Source: Bacillus sp. AFS029637
GTDB taxonomy: Bacteria; Bacillota; Bacilli; Bacillales; Bacillaceae_G
Direction of reading: 5' to 3'
Assembly: GCF_002584985.1 (NCBI RefSeq)
Contig: NZ_NUPZ01000023.1
Coordinates: forward strand, 215,999 to 279,998
Length of the DNA: 64,000 nucleotides
The translations under genes and the position numbers were made by a program. Below the pieces are notes generated by a model. It was not told the DNA's origin, ran no database searches, and saw only the letters and a program-made list of their open reading frames with translations. Positions 47,282 through 55,394 of this stretch are shown one piece after another (the first letter of the stretch is position 1; each line of letters starts with the position of its first letter).

Positions 47282-48475
47282 TTATAAGTTTAATAAGTGT
47301 CCTAATTTGTTTACTTTCGTTTGTAAATACGTTTTATTCTCTTTTTTTGCTGGCATTTGCAATGGAACACGCTCGATTACTTCTAAATCGTAACCTTGTA
47401 AGCCAGCAATTTTTCGTGGATTATTCGTTAATAGTCGTAAACTTTGTAAGCCTAAATCTTTTAAAATTTGAGCGCCAATACCGTAATCGCGAAGGTCAGC
47501 TGGGAACCCAAGCTTTTCATTTGCTTCTACAGTATCGAATCCTTCTTCTTGTAATTTATAAGCGCGAAGCTTATTAAGAAGGCCAATTCCTCGTCCTTCT
47601 TGTCTCATATAGAGAAGGACACCTTTTCCTTCTCGCTCAATTTGAGCAAGTGCAGCGTGTAGCTGTGGTCCGCAATCACAGCGGCATGAACCAAATACAT
47701 CACCTGTTAAGCATTCAGAATGAACGCGGACGAGCATTGGTTCACCTGTTGAAATATCACCTTTTACGAGTGCGATATGTTCTTTTGAATCTAATGAATT
47801 AGAATAGCCAATTGCATGGAAAGTACCGAAATCTGTAGGTAGTGTAATTTCCACTTCTCTCGTCACAAGCGTTTCATGATGGCGGCGATAAGCAATTAAA
47901 TCTTCTATTGTTATCATTTTTATATCAAATTGTTTTGCACACGCTATTAAATCAGGTACACGCGCCATCGTACCGTCCTCATTTATAATCTCGCAAATGA
48001 CTCCAGCTGGCTCAGTTCCGCACAGCTTTGCCAAATCAACAGCAGCTTCTGTATGACCTGCACGGCGCAGTACACCGCCTTCTTTCGCAATTAATGGAAA
48101 GATATGCCCAGGACGATTGAAATCAGCACTTTTTGATGCAGGGTTTAACAATTCTTGTATCGTAGTTGCACGTTCGTGAGCGCTAATCCCTGTTGTGGTA
48201 GAAACATGATCAATGCTCACTGTAAACGCAGTATGATGCGAATCTGTATTATGAGATACCATTGGTTCTAATTGTAGGCGCTCCGCGTACCCTTCCGTAA
48301 TTGGTACACAAACGAGACCGCGACCGTGTGTAATCATAAAATTAATCGTTTCCGGTGTAATATACTCTGCTAAAGCAATAAAATCACCTTCATTTTCACG
48401 GTTTTCATCATCACATACGATAACGACTTTTCCTTGTTTTAAATCTTCTAGAGCTTCTTCAATACGATGAAACAT
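47282..48475 (-). CDS. ribBA: Bifunctional DHBP synthase / GTP cyclohydrolase II
   Basis: A 397-residue fusion. The N-terminal half (1-200) is 3,4-dihydroxy-2-butanone-4-phosphate synthase ([28 protein letters not shown]). The C-terminal half is GTP cyclohydrolase II with the zinc cysteines [15 protein letters not shown] and the GTP motif RQEGRGIGL. It supplies both riboflavin precursors. It is the third gene of the operon, after ribD and ribE and before ribH. Confidence 0.95.
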   Translation of the reverse strand: MFHRIEEALEDLKQGKVVIVCDDENRENEGDFIALAEYITPETINFMITHGRGLVCVPITEGYAERLQLEPMVSHNTDSHHTAFTVSIDHVSTTTGISAHERATTIQELLNPASKSADFNRPGHIFPLIAKEGGVLRRAGHTEAAVDLAKLCGTEPAGVICEIINEDGTMARVPDLIACAKQFDIKMITIEDLIAYRRHHETLVTREVEITLPTDFGTFHAIGYSNSLDSKEHIALVKGDISTGEPMLVRVHSECLTGDVFGSCRCDCGPQLHAALAQIEREGKGVLLYMRQEGRGIGLLNKLRAYKLQEEGFDTVEANEKLGFPADLRDYGIGAQILKDLGLQSLRLLTNNPRKIAGLQGYDLEVIERVPLQMPAKKENKTYLQTKVNKLGHLLNL

Positions 48476-48487
48476 TATACTTCCCCC

Positions 48488-49132
48488 TTATAGAAATCCA
48501 TTTTCTTGTAAAAAGCTCTCGGTCATTGAGCCTGTTCTTTTTACAGGTTTAGTAATAAAGCGTTCGATATATTTACCAATCATGTCACACTCAATGTTTA
48601 CGATGTCTCCGGCATTCTTTTCTCCGATGACAGATTCGCTTACTGTGTGCGGGATGAGTGAAATTGTTATGGAAGATTCGTCTAAATCAAATATCGTTAA
48701 ACTCGTTCCATCAACAGCAACAGACCCTTTATGCAAACAATAGCGCAGCAATTCATCAGAAATTGCTATTTTGTAATAGACGGCATTGTAATGTTGTTTT
48801 TTAGTTAAAATCGTCCCGATGCCATCAATATGTCCTGAAACGAAATGTCCACCGAATCGTCCGTTTGCAGCCATAGCTCGCTCTAAATTTACTTTAGAGT
48901 GGGATTTAAGCAGGCGAAGTGAGGTTGATTGCATCGTTTCAGGCATTGCATCAACTGTAAATGAAGTAGATGTAAAACTCGTTACAGTTAAGCAAATACC
49001 GTTAACCGCGATACTATCACCTAAGTGAACATCTGATAAAATTTTATTTGCATGGATCGTTAATTTCATCGCTTCTCCGCTTTGTTGCATGTTTGTTATC
49101 GTTCCTAATTCTTCTACAATTCCTGTAAACAT
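48488..49132 (-). CDS. ribE: Riboflavin synthase alpha chain
   Basis: A 214-residue protein of two tandem lumazine-binding domains. The diagnostic N-terminus MFTGIVEELG, domain-1 GDSIAVNGICLTVTSF, GGHFVSGHIDGIG, and the domain-2 copy KGSVAVDGTSLTIFDL are present. It dismutates two lumazines to riboflavin. It overlaps the 3' end of ribD by 19 bp. Confidence 0.95.
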   Translation of the reverse strand: MFTGIVEELGTITNMQQSGEAMKLTIHANKILSDVHLGDSIAVNGICLTVTSFTSTSFTVDAMPETMQSTSLRLLKSHSKVNLERAMAANGRFGGHFVSGHIDGIGTILTKKQHYNAVYYKIAISDELLRYCLHKGSVAVDGTSLTIFDLDESSITISLIPHTVSESVIGEKNAGDIVNIECDMIGKYIERFITKPVKRTGSMTESFLQENGFL

Positions 49133-50226
49133 TTCGTCACCTCACTTTGAGCATTCGCAACGATTTTTATATCATCGCCAATTTGTTTCATCTCTTGAAT
49201 TTTCAAGGGAAGTGCATCTTGTAATTTTGAAAAACCATTTCCTCCAAATAGAGTAGGGGCATCTTTACCACCAATTAATTTCGGGCTTATATAGGTTACA
49301 ATTTCATTGAAATTGTTTGTTTTTAAAAAACTTGCATGCACTGTTTGCCCACCTTCGACGAAAAGAGAAAGTATCTGTTTTTCGCCGAGTAGGTATAAGA
49401 CATCTTGGATTTCAATTTGCTTTGTTCTCATTTGGAATATAGCTATATTTTCAGATTCATAAGAAGCTATTTTTTCTTTATTTACATCCTTCCCGACAAT
49501 AATCCATGTCGGTGCTACACCGTCTGTCATGACATGGGAAGATGGTGGCGTTCGTAAATGGGTATCCAAAATAACGCGTATAGGATGTTTACCCCCGTTA
49601 GGAATTCTTGTTGTTAAATGCGGATTATCAGCTATAACCGTATTCACCCCGACAAGAATTGCATCATGTGTATGGCGGTATTGGTGAACATCAGCTCGTG
49701 CTTCTTCACCTGTGATCCATTTACTTTCACCAGTTGTAGTTGCTGTTTTTCCGTCTAAGCTCATCGCTGTTTTAATTGTTACAAACGGTCGTTTCGTTTT
49801 CATATAGTGAAAAAAGTATCGGTTTAGTAAAGTGGCTTCTTCCTCAAGAACACCGGTAGTTACTTCGATGCCAGCTTCTTCTAATCTCCTTTTTCCATTA
49901 CCAGAAACGAGTGGGTTACAATCAAGGGTAGCAATGACAACGCGTTTGACTTCTTTTTTGATGAGTAATTCACAGCAAGGAGGTGTTTTCCCAAAGTGGC
50001 TACACGGTTCAAGTGTTACATAAACGGTAGCGTTTTTGGCGTTCGCACCAGCCATATGAAGGGCGTGAACTTCTGCGTGTTCTTCACCAGCATGTAAGTG
50101 AGCGCCCATACCGACGATGTTTCCATCGTTTACAACAACAGCACCAACCATAGGATTTGGACTCGTTTGTCCTGATGTAGTTTTTGCTAACTGCAAGGCA
50201 ATCCTCATATATTCTTGATCTGTCAT
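49114..50226 (-). CDS. ribD: Riboflavin biosynthesis deaminase/reductase
   Basis: A 370-residue bifunctional protein. The N-terminal deaminase has zinc ligands in GEEHAEVHAL and PCSHFGKTPPC; the C-terminal reductase (from about residue 145) includes TIKTAMSLDGKTATTTGESKWITG and LFVEGGQTVHASF. ATG 50226 is chosen because GGAGAGGTGAAG precedes it; the reading frame stays open upstream into the riboswitch terminator, but that is leader. First gene of ribD-ribE-ribBA-ribH. Confidence 0.94.
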   Translation of the reverse strand: MTDQEYMRIALQLAKTTSGQTSPNPMVGAVVVNDGNIVGMGAHLHAGEEHAEVHALHMAGANAKNATVYVTLEPCSHFGKTPPCCELLIKKEVKRVVIATLDCNPLVSGNGKRRLEEAGIEVTTGVLEEEATLLNRYFFHYMKTKRPFVTIKTAMSLDGKTATTTGESKWITGEEARADVHQYRHTHDAILVGVNTVIADNPHLTTRIPNGGKHPIRVILDTHLRTPPSSHVMTDGVAPTWIIVGKDVNKEKIASYESENIAIFQMRTKQIEIQDVLYLLGEKQILSLFVEGGQTVHASFLKTNNFNEIVTYISPKLIGGKDAPTLFGGNGFSKLQDALPLKIQEMKQIGDDIKIVANAQSEVTKCLQEL

Positions 50227-50250
50227 TCTCTTCACCTCTCCTAAAAAAAT

Positions 50251-50286
50251 CAAAAAACCCCAAGGAATTAATATCCTTGGGGTTTG
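50251..50286 (-). terminator. Riboswitch-controlled terminator before ribD
   Basis: Minus-strand AACCCCAAGGA / TCCTTGGGGTT-T6. It lies about 250 nt downstream of the FMN aptamer and just before the ribD ribosome-binding site. Confidence 0.88.
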
Positions 50287-50417
50287 GGAGACGTGATTTC
50301 TAGAAATATAGTTCGAATACGAAAGTATAGGAAAGAAACCTAACGATGATTGATATTTTTGCATAAGGAAAAAACCTAGCAAAGATATCAAATTTTTTAA
50401 ACGCTAGTTGTCTCTTT

Positions 50418-50505
50418 TTTATTTCAGTATAAAAAATGAGTATAGAAAACTAAGCATATATACAGCTTCAAAATGAAACTTTAAAAATATGCATACTGAA
50501 ATAAA
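50418..50505 (-). repeat. Inverted repeat in the rib leader
   Basis: TTTATTTCAGTAT (50418-50430) and its exact complement (50493-50505) flank 62 bp that hold a smaller GCATAT / ATATGC pair. It lies between aptamer and terminator. It may be part of the expression platform or a small inserted element. Confidence 0.65.
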
Positions 50506-50537
50506 AGTGTATTCACTATATAAAAAACTAGAAACAT

Positions 50538-50676
50538 ATCCTTCTCCCATCCAGACTATACTGTCGGCCCTAGAGTTTCACTAGATCCACCGTTTTCGAG
50601 TTGAAAACGGGTCACGGACTTAGAAGTTTTCACTTCATCACCGCCGGTTGGGAATTTCACCCGACCCCGAAGGATG
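50538..50676 (-). promoter_or_regulatory. FMN riboswitch (RFN element)
   Basis: The minus strand carries the conserved RFN core: CCTTCGGGGTCGGGTGAAAT, CCCAACCGGCGGTGATGAAG, AGTCCGTGACCC, GGTGGATCTAGTGAAACTCT and ATGGGAGAAGGAT. FMN binding should favour the terminator before ribD. The long variable stem (CCCGTTTTC / GAAAACGG) is typical. Confidence 0.97.
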
Positions 50677-50688
50677 CTGTTTGGTCAA

Positions 50689-50697
50689 ATTATAGCA
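50689..50697 (-). promoter_or_regulatory. Promoter of the rib operon
   Basis: Minus-strand extended -10 TGC-TATAAT (TATAAT at 50689-50694); the -35 is weak. Confidence 0.6.
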
Positions 50698-50828
50698 CAA
50701 AAAAGAAAAAAGGCTAGCAAAAAATATTCGAATGTGAAGAATTGTGTGAAAATACATAGAGGTTGGAATGGAGACAAAAGTATTAGAAATGTTGTTAGGG
50801 AAAGGGCTATACAGGTTTTGATTAAAAG

Positions 50829-50860
50829 AAAAAACATGCACAAAGAAATGTGCATGTTAC
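50829..50860 (-). terminator. Terminator of the CDGSH gene
   Basis: Minus-strand AACATGCACA / TGTGCATGTT stem followed by a T-rich run. Confidence 0.85.
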
Positions 50861-50868
50861 TTGCCTTA

Positions 50869-51075
50869 TTACTCTGCCTCTGGTGCTCTAACAACAGATT
50901 CGAATTTCCCTTTATGCGAAGCATCGCAATAAGGCATGTTTTTTGATAAGCCACAACGGCATAAAGAAAATGCCGGTTTTGCTGGGAATACATTTCCTTG
51001 TGAGTCGACTAGTTCCACGTCCCCTGTAACGCGAAAAGAGCCATTATCATTTACTTTAATTTGTACTTTTGCCAA
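50869..51075 (-). CDS. CDGSH iron-sulfur domain protein
   Basis: A 68-residue protein with the motif CRCGLSKNMPYCDASH (residues 39-54), the CxCx2(S/T)x3PxCDGxH pattern with Ala for Gly. Three Cys and one His would hold a 2Fe-2S cluster. Members of this family act in redox or iron-sulfur handling; the role here is unknown. The start is TTG at 51075, 8 nt after AAAGGAGGG; no ATG is available in frame at a sensible distance. Confidence 0.9.
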   Translation of the reverse strand: MAKVQIKVNDNGSFRVTGDVELVDSQGNVFPAKPAFSLCRCGLSKNMPYCDASHKGKFESVVRAPEAE

Positions 51076-51214
51076 TGCTATCCCTCCTTTCCAAACGCTT
51101 AGTTTCATCATATAATCAAGGGAAGTACTTGACAATATAAAAAGAGCACTTTCTTTGGAAGAGAAGAGAGTGTTATAATGTTTTTTATAACTGACTAGAG
51201 TAAGGTGACGAAAG

Positions 51215-51460
51215 ATGGATAAACAATTACGTACATTACGAAATATTGCAAATGAGCGCACGTGGGCATCATTTTTGAATGATAATCATCCATATAGTTT
51301 GTTACATTGGTCCATTGCAGGTGTAGGACAAGAAGTAAAAGATGTTTGGTTACTTCAAGATGAGGTAACGTTTCAAACGACAGAATTTCCAACACTAGAT
51401 GAAGCGGTAAAGTGGATTTCTGAAAATATGGAACAAGTTACAGACGTTTTAGCGCAATAA
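51215..51460 (+). CDS. DUF2552 (YqkC-like) small protein
   Basis: An 81-residue soluble protein (MDKQLRTLRNIANERTWASF; VWLLQDEVTFQTTEFPTLDEA; WISENMEQVTDVLAQ). The Trp/Phe spacing and FPTLDEAVKWI segment recall the YqkC/DUF2552 family of Bacillus, of unknown function; synteny with the yqk region agrees. The ribosome-binding site is a weak GTGACGAAAG. Confidence 0.65.
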   Translation: MDKQLRTLRNIANERTWASFLNDNHPYSLLHWSIAGVGQEVKDVWLLQDEVTFQTTEFPTLDEAVKWISENMEQVTDVLAQ

Positions 51461-51489
51461 AAAAACAGGCTTATGCAAGCCTGTTTTTT
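51459..51489 (+). terminator. Bidirectional terminator
   Basis: AAAAACAGGCTT / AAGCCTGTTTTT with an ATGC loop between convergent genes. Confidence 0.93.
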
Positions 51490-52394
51490 GTTTCTTTTAC
51501 GTATGTGTTTAAAAATTGATCGACGGCTGTTTCATACTCTTCCTTATTTTCGTTATAAGAGCAAGCGTGTGCACCGTGTTCTGCAATATAAAGTTGTTTA
51601 TTATTTTCTTTTGCTTCATATAAAGCTTTCGTCATATCAGCTAAAATATAATCGTCATCTTTACTATGAATAAAGAGAACGGGATTATTAATATTTTTGA
51701 TACAGTCGATTGGTGAAACTTCACGAATCGTATAACCGTCACGAACTTTTAAAAAAGCATTTGCTAAAGGCAATAAAGGCCACTTTGGTAAATGGAATTC
51801 AACCTTTAAACGGTGCTGTAATTGTCCGTAAAAATCAGAGAAAGGACAATCTGCAATATAAAAATCGGCACCATCTTCTACAAGTCCTGCGTATTGAAGA
51901 AGTGTTGCAGCCCCCATGGATTCACCATGAATACCGAGTGTTATATTTGTGCCAAAACGACTTTTTAGCCAGTCAACTACGGATTTTAAATCATGTTTTT
52001 CATAGTATCCATAGCTTGTTGTTTTCCCGCCAGTTTTACCATGTCGACGATGATCGTAAATCAAGACGTTATATCCTCTGTTTAAAAATAAGTTTGCATA
52101 TTTTACAGAGTTCATTTTATTTACAGTTACGCCGTGACAGAAAACCATAAATTTGTTGGAATGACCAGCAGGAATGTAATATCCATGAAGATCATATCCG
52201 AATTGCGAAGGAATATGAATTTCTTCTTTATGAAGAGCATCAAAATCTTCTATACGAAAATGTTTTTTCGTTTCTCGTTCTAGAACTTCTTCCTCTGTTT
52301 TTTTCTTTAAGTACATCACTTTATTTGTAAAGAAAATTCCAAGGGCAGTTATCGCACCTAGTATAGTAAACAATGCTGCAAAAAAACGTTTCAT
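51471..52394 (-). CDS. Membrane-anchored alpha/beta hydrolase (YqkD-like)
   Basis: A 307-residue protein with one N-terminal transmembrane segment (about residues 4-24) and an alpha/beta hydrolase domain. FCHGVTVNK forms the oxyanion region, LGIHGESMGAATLLQYA holds the nucleophile Ser (about residue 165), then LFIHSKDDDYI (Asp) and EHGAHACSY (His). Substrate unknown. It matches B. subtilis YqkD in pattern and location. It is transcribed divergently from an acetyltransferase gene across a shared dyad. Confidence 0.87.
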   Translation of the reverse strand: MKRFFAALFTILGAITALGIFFTNKVMYLKKKTEEEVLERETKKHFRIEDFDALHKEEIHIPSQFGYDLHGYYIPAGHSNKFMVFCHGVTVNKMNSVKYANLFLNRGYNVLIYDHRRHGKTGGKTTSYGYYEKHDLKSVVDWLKSRFGTNITLGIHGESMGAATLLQYAGLVEDGADFYIADCPFSDFYGQLQHRLKVEFHLPKWPLLPLANAFLKVRDGYTIREVSPIDCIKNINNPVLFIHSKDDDYILADMTKALYEAKENNKQLYIAEHGAHACSYNENKEEYETAVDQFLNTYVKETKNRLA

Positions 52395-52422
52395 ACTTTA
52401 CCTCATCCTCCAAATACCGTTA

Positions 52423-52451
52423 CATGTGATACACTTACATTGTATCACATG
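52423..52451. promoter_or_regulatory. Dyad between divergent genes
   Basis: CATGTGATACA (52423-52433) and its exact complement (52441-52451) are separated by 7 bp. On the minus strand an extended -10, TGA-TACAAT (TACAAT at 52439-52444), for the yqkD-like gene lies within it. A likely operator for one or both divergent genes. Confidence 0.6.
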
Positions 52452-52475
52452 GATATAAAAGGGGAGAAATAGGAA

Positions 52476-52958
52476 ATGCTGCATATACAAAAAATTACGC
52501 CAGCGATGAAAGAGACAATTCGAATGTTCATGTGTGAGAATTGGGGAAGCTCATTGATGGTTTCACGTGGTAAGGGGCATCAGTTAGAAGAGTTGCCAGG
52601 ATTTGTTGCACTATTTGAAGACAGAATAATCGGAATTATAACGTATGAAGTGACCGGAAATATGTGCGAAATTGTATCGTTAGATAGCTTTGAAGAAAGA
52701 AAAGGAATAGGGACGAAACTTGTGGATTGTGTATTACAAGTTGCTGAAGAAGAAGGGTGCAGGCAGATTTGGCTCATTACAACGAATGATAATATGAATG
52801 CATTACGTTTTTACCAAAAACGTAATTTCATGATGACAAATTTATATGTGAACGCAGTGGAAGAGGCACGAAAAATAAAGAAAGAAATTCCACGTATTGG
52901 GTATGATCGAATCCCGATATTACATGAAATTCAGCTAGAATATCGTATAATGAAGTGA
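52476..52958 (+). CDS. GNAT-family acetyltransferase
   Basis: A 160-residue GNAT protein. Motif A is VSLDSFEERKGIGTKLVDCVLQ (R-x-x-G-I-G, about residues 70-85) and motif B is WLITTNDNMNALRFYQKRNF. Substrate unknown. GGGGAG is about 10 nt upstream of the ATG. Divergent from the yqkD-like gene with a shared regulatory dyad. Confidence 0.88.
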   Translation: MLHIQKITPAMKETIRMFMCENWGSSLMVSRGKGHQLEELPGFVALFEDRIIGIITYEVTGNMCEIVSLDSFEERKGIGTKLVDCVLQVAEEEGCRQIWLITTNDNMNALRFYQKRNFMMTNLYVNAVEEARKIKKEIPRIGYDRIPILHEIQLEYRIMK

Positions 52959-52982
52959 TGTAACAATTTTCAGAAATATAAG

Positions 52983-53039
52983 TTATTACCCTTGACGGAA
53001 ATTGTAATTTAAGTTACCGTAAAATTGTAATCTATTACC
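52983..53039 (+). promoter_or_regulatory. Repeated sites upstream of the LacI-type gene
   Basis: ATTGTAATTTAAGTTACC (53001-53018) and ATTGTAATCTATTACC (53024-53039) are near-repeats; TTATTACC also occurs at 52983-52990. TTGACG (52992-52997) may be a -35. They could be autoregulatory operators. Confidence 0.45.
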
Positions 53040-53057
53040 ATATTAAGGGGTGACGAT

Positions 53058-53933
53058 GTGGCAACTATACGTGATGTTGCAAAATTGGCAGGTGTTTCAG
53101 TCGCAACTGTTTCAAGAGTTATTAATGAAAAAGGATACGTTCATGAGGACACAGTAAAACAAGTAAAGGAAGCAATTGAGGAATTACATTATAGACCAAA
53201 TAGTGCGGCAAAACCATTATTTAAACAAAACTCAACGATAATTGCATTACTTGTAGATAATTTATGTAATCCATCAAACATCACTTTGCTACATTGTATG
53301 GAAGAAATAGCATATGAAGAAGGATATCAAATAATTGTTTGTAATATAAAGAATAAAGATAAATATATACATATGTTAAAGCAAAATAACGTTGCAGGGG
53401 TTATTTTGACAAAATCAGTTTTTAAAAGTATAGGAGAAATTGCATTTCCGTTTGTAGTGATTGATGAAAAACAATCTCTTACAGAGTATTATGAAGGTGG
53501 ACAGAGAGCTGTTTCTTTATTGAAAGAGAAAGGTTGTCACTTTCTTGCTTATATCGGTGAGGGAGATGAAAGCGAAGAAGTAGAAGAGCATATATCAGGA
53601 TTTTTAGACGCTGTTTGGGAGGAAGGAATCTCTTATCGAGAGGAAAGTGTACAAGGGTATACGAATAAACAATTCATTACATTACTACAAAATCATCCGT
53701 ATATAGATGGAATTGTAATCTCAAGTGATACGATTGCTATTGAGTTAATCCGAGCAGCGAAAGTTTTAAATATCCCTATACCAGATAAATTACAAATTAT
53801 TGGACCTAACGGGAGTATAGAGTGTGGATGGATAGGTCCATCGCTACCGACGATTGAAAGATATGTCGAAGAAAATGGGAAAATAGCTTTTCAAAAATTA
53901 ATTGGAAAAATAAAAGTAAAAGGTGCGTTGTAA
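53058..53933 (+). CDS. LacI-family transcriptional regulator, short and orphan
   Basis: A 291-residue regulator. The N-terminal helix-turn-helix is canonical (TIRDVAKLAGVSVATVSRVI) and the hinge reads YRPNSAAKPL in place of the usual N-x-x-A-R-x-L. The periplasmic-binding-like domain is about 40 residues shorter than the common 330. No sugar operon is adjacent, so the target is unknown; repeats upstream suggest autoregulation. GTG start after AAGGGGTGACG. It converges on a YuiF-type transporter gene. Confidence 0.87.
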   Translation: MATIRDVAKLAGVSVATVSRVINEKGYVHEDTVKQVKEAIEELHYRPNSAAKPLFKQNSTIIALLVDNLCNPSNITLLHCMEEIAYEEGYQIIVCNIKNKDKYIHMLKQNNVAGVILTKSVFKSIGEIAFPFVVIDEKQSLTEYYEGGQRAVSLLKEKGCHFLAYIGEGDESEEVEEHISGFLDAVWEEGISYREESVQGYTNKQFITLLQNHPYIDGIVISSDTIAIELIRAAKVLNIPIPDKLQIIGPNGSIECGWIGPSLPTIERYVEENGKIAFQKLIGKIKVKGAL

Positions 53934-53947
53934 AAAACGCACCTTTT
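53918..53947 (+). terminator. Bidirectional terminator
   Basis: AAAAGGTGCGTT / AACGCACCTTTT overlapping the LacI-type stop codon. Confidence 0.88.
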
Positions 53948-55265
53948 ATAATGTAATGGCCGCAATGAAGCCAAATATAAGTAACGGTATATTATAATGC
54001 AGAAAAGTTGGTACACATGTATCCCATATATGATGATGTTGACCATCAGCATTTAAACCGGATGTTGGTCCAAGTGTACTATCTGATGCTGGAGATCCTG
54101 CATCGCCTAGCGCTCCTGCTGTACCGATAATTGCAATGGTGGCCATTGGACTAAATCCGAGCTGGATGCAAAGAGGTACAAAAATTGTTGTTAAGATAGG
54201 GATAGTTGAAAAGGATGAACCAATTCCCATCGTAACGAGCAGTCCAATAACGAGCATAAGAAATGCAGCAAGTGGTTTGTTATTTCCGATTATCTGTGCA
54301 CTCGTTTGCACAAGCGATTCAACATGTCCTGTTTTTCGAAGAACAGCGCCGAATCCAGCTGCTGAAATCATAACAAATCCGATAAAGGACATCATGCGCA
54401 TTCCGCTCGTTAATATCGCGTCTGCTTCTTTAAGCGGTAGACTACCACTAACTGACAAGACGATAATCCCTGCTAAAGCACCGAAAATCATTGATTCTGT
54501 TGCTAATTGAACAGTCAATGTAGCTAAGATAGATACTAGCCCGAAAGTAATACTTCGCTTTGTATAGGGAACGATTTCATTTGCTGCAGTATGAATTTGT
54601 TCTGTTTCATACGTACGAGGTTTTCGGTACGTAATAAATACTGCTACACATAGCCCGATAATCATACCGATTGAGGGAATCGTCATCGCTTTTGGAATAA
54701 GTGTAACATCAAATGTAAGACCACTTTGTGCAGCATTTGTTTGTAATACGTCATGGAATATCTTTCCGAATCCAGCTGGAACCCACATATAAGGAGTAAT
54801 CAACCCGAATGTAATAATACATGTAACAAGTCTGCGATCCACTTTCAACTCATTTAATACTTTTAAAAGTGCTGGAATTAAGATAGGGATGAAAGCGATA
54901 TGAACAGGAATAACATTTTGTGAGAAACAAGCCATTGTTAAAATGATGAATAAAATAAGTATTTTAGAATAAATTTGTTTTTTTGTGTCTTGTTCGTTGC
55001 CAACCCATTTTAATGCGGTTTGAATCATAGCATCTGGAAGTCCTGTTTTGGAAAGGGAAATAGCGAAACCGCCAAGCATTGCATAACTTAAAGCGATAGG
55101 AGCACTGTTTCCAAGACCAGTTGTAAAAGTGTTAATTGTTTCTGAAATACCGAGTCCACCGATAAGTCCGCCTGTTAAAGCTCCAACAATGATGGCGACA
55201 ATGACCTGGACACGTAACAAACTAAGCAATAGCATGACTGCTACTGCGACGAGTACAGCATTCAT
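53946..55265 (-). CDS. Na+/H+ antiporter-family transporter (YuiF-like)
   Basis: A 439-residue protein with about eleven membrane segments. The N-terminal Na_H_antiport_2-type domain and later NhaC-like motifs (LGGFAISLSKTGLPDAMI, GIGSSFSTIPILTTIFVPLC, GDAGSPASDSTLGPTSGLNADGQHHH) match YuiF. Some YuiF proteins have been proposed as histidine transporters; here no T-box leader is present, so nothing in the leader supports a substrate. The promoter region is AT-rich. Confidence 0.83.
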   Translation of the reverse strand: MNAVLVAVAVMLLLSLLRVQVIVAIIVGALTGGLIGGLGISETINTFTTGLGNSAPIALSYAMLGGFAISLSKTGLPDAMIQTALKWVGNEQDTKKQIYSKILILFIILTMACFSQNVIPVHIAFIPILIPALLKVLNELKVDRRLVTCIITFGLITPYMWVPAGFGKIFHDVLQTNAAQSGLTFDVTLIPKAMTIPSIGMIIGLCVAVFITYRKPRTYETEQIHTAANEIVPYTKRSITFGLVSILATLTVQLATESMIFGALAGIIVLSVSGSLPLKEADAILTSGMRMMSFIGFVMISAAGFGAVLRKTGHVESLVQTSAQIIGNNKPLAAFLMLVIGLLVTMGIGSSFSTIPILTTIFVPLCIQLGFSPMATIAIIGTAGALGDAGSPASDSTLGPTSGLNADGQHHHIWDTCVPTFLHYNIPLLIFGFIAAITL

Positions 55266-55394
55266 AATAAATGTAATCTCCTAATTTTTATTCTGTTAAA
55301 GCAAGTAAATATGAAGTACTTCGCTATATTTATACATACTTGCGACATATTATTATAAAATGTTTTCTATGAAATGTAAAAGAGCCTTTTGTTA

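Noticed and set aside
50674-50946. 90-codon plus-strand frame over the rib promoter region
   Set aside because: It overlaps the riboswitch promoter, a terminator and the CDGSH gene on the other strand, and has no ribosome-binding site.
55266-55394. Search for a histidine T-box in front of the YuiF-like gene
   Set aside because: No GGTGGTACCGCG-type sequence or terminator is present on the minus strand there.
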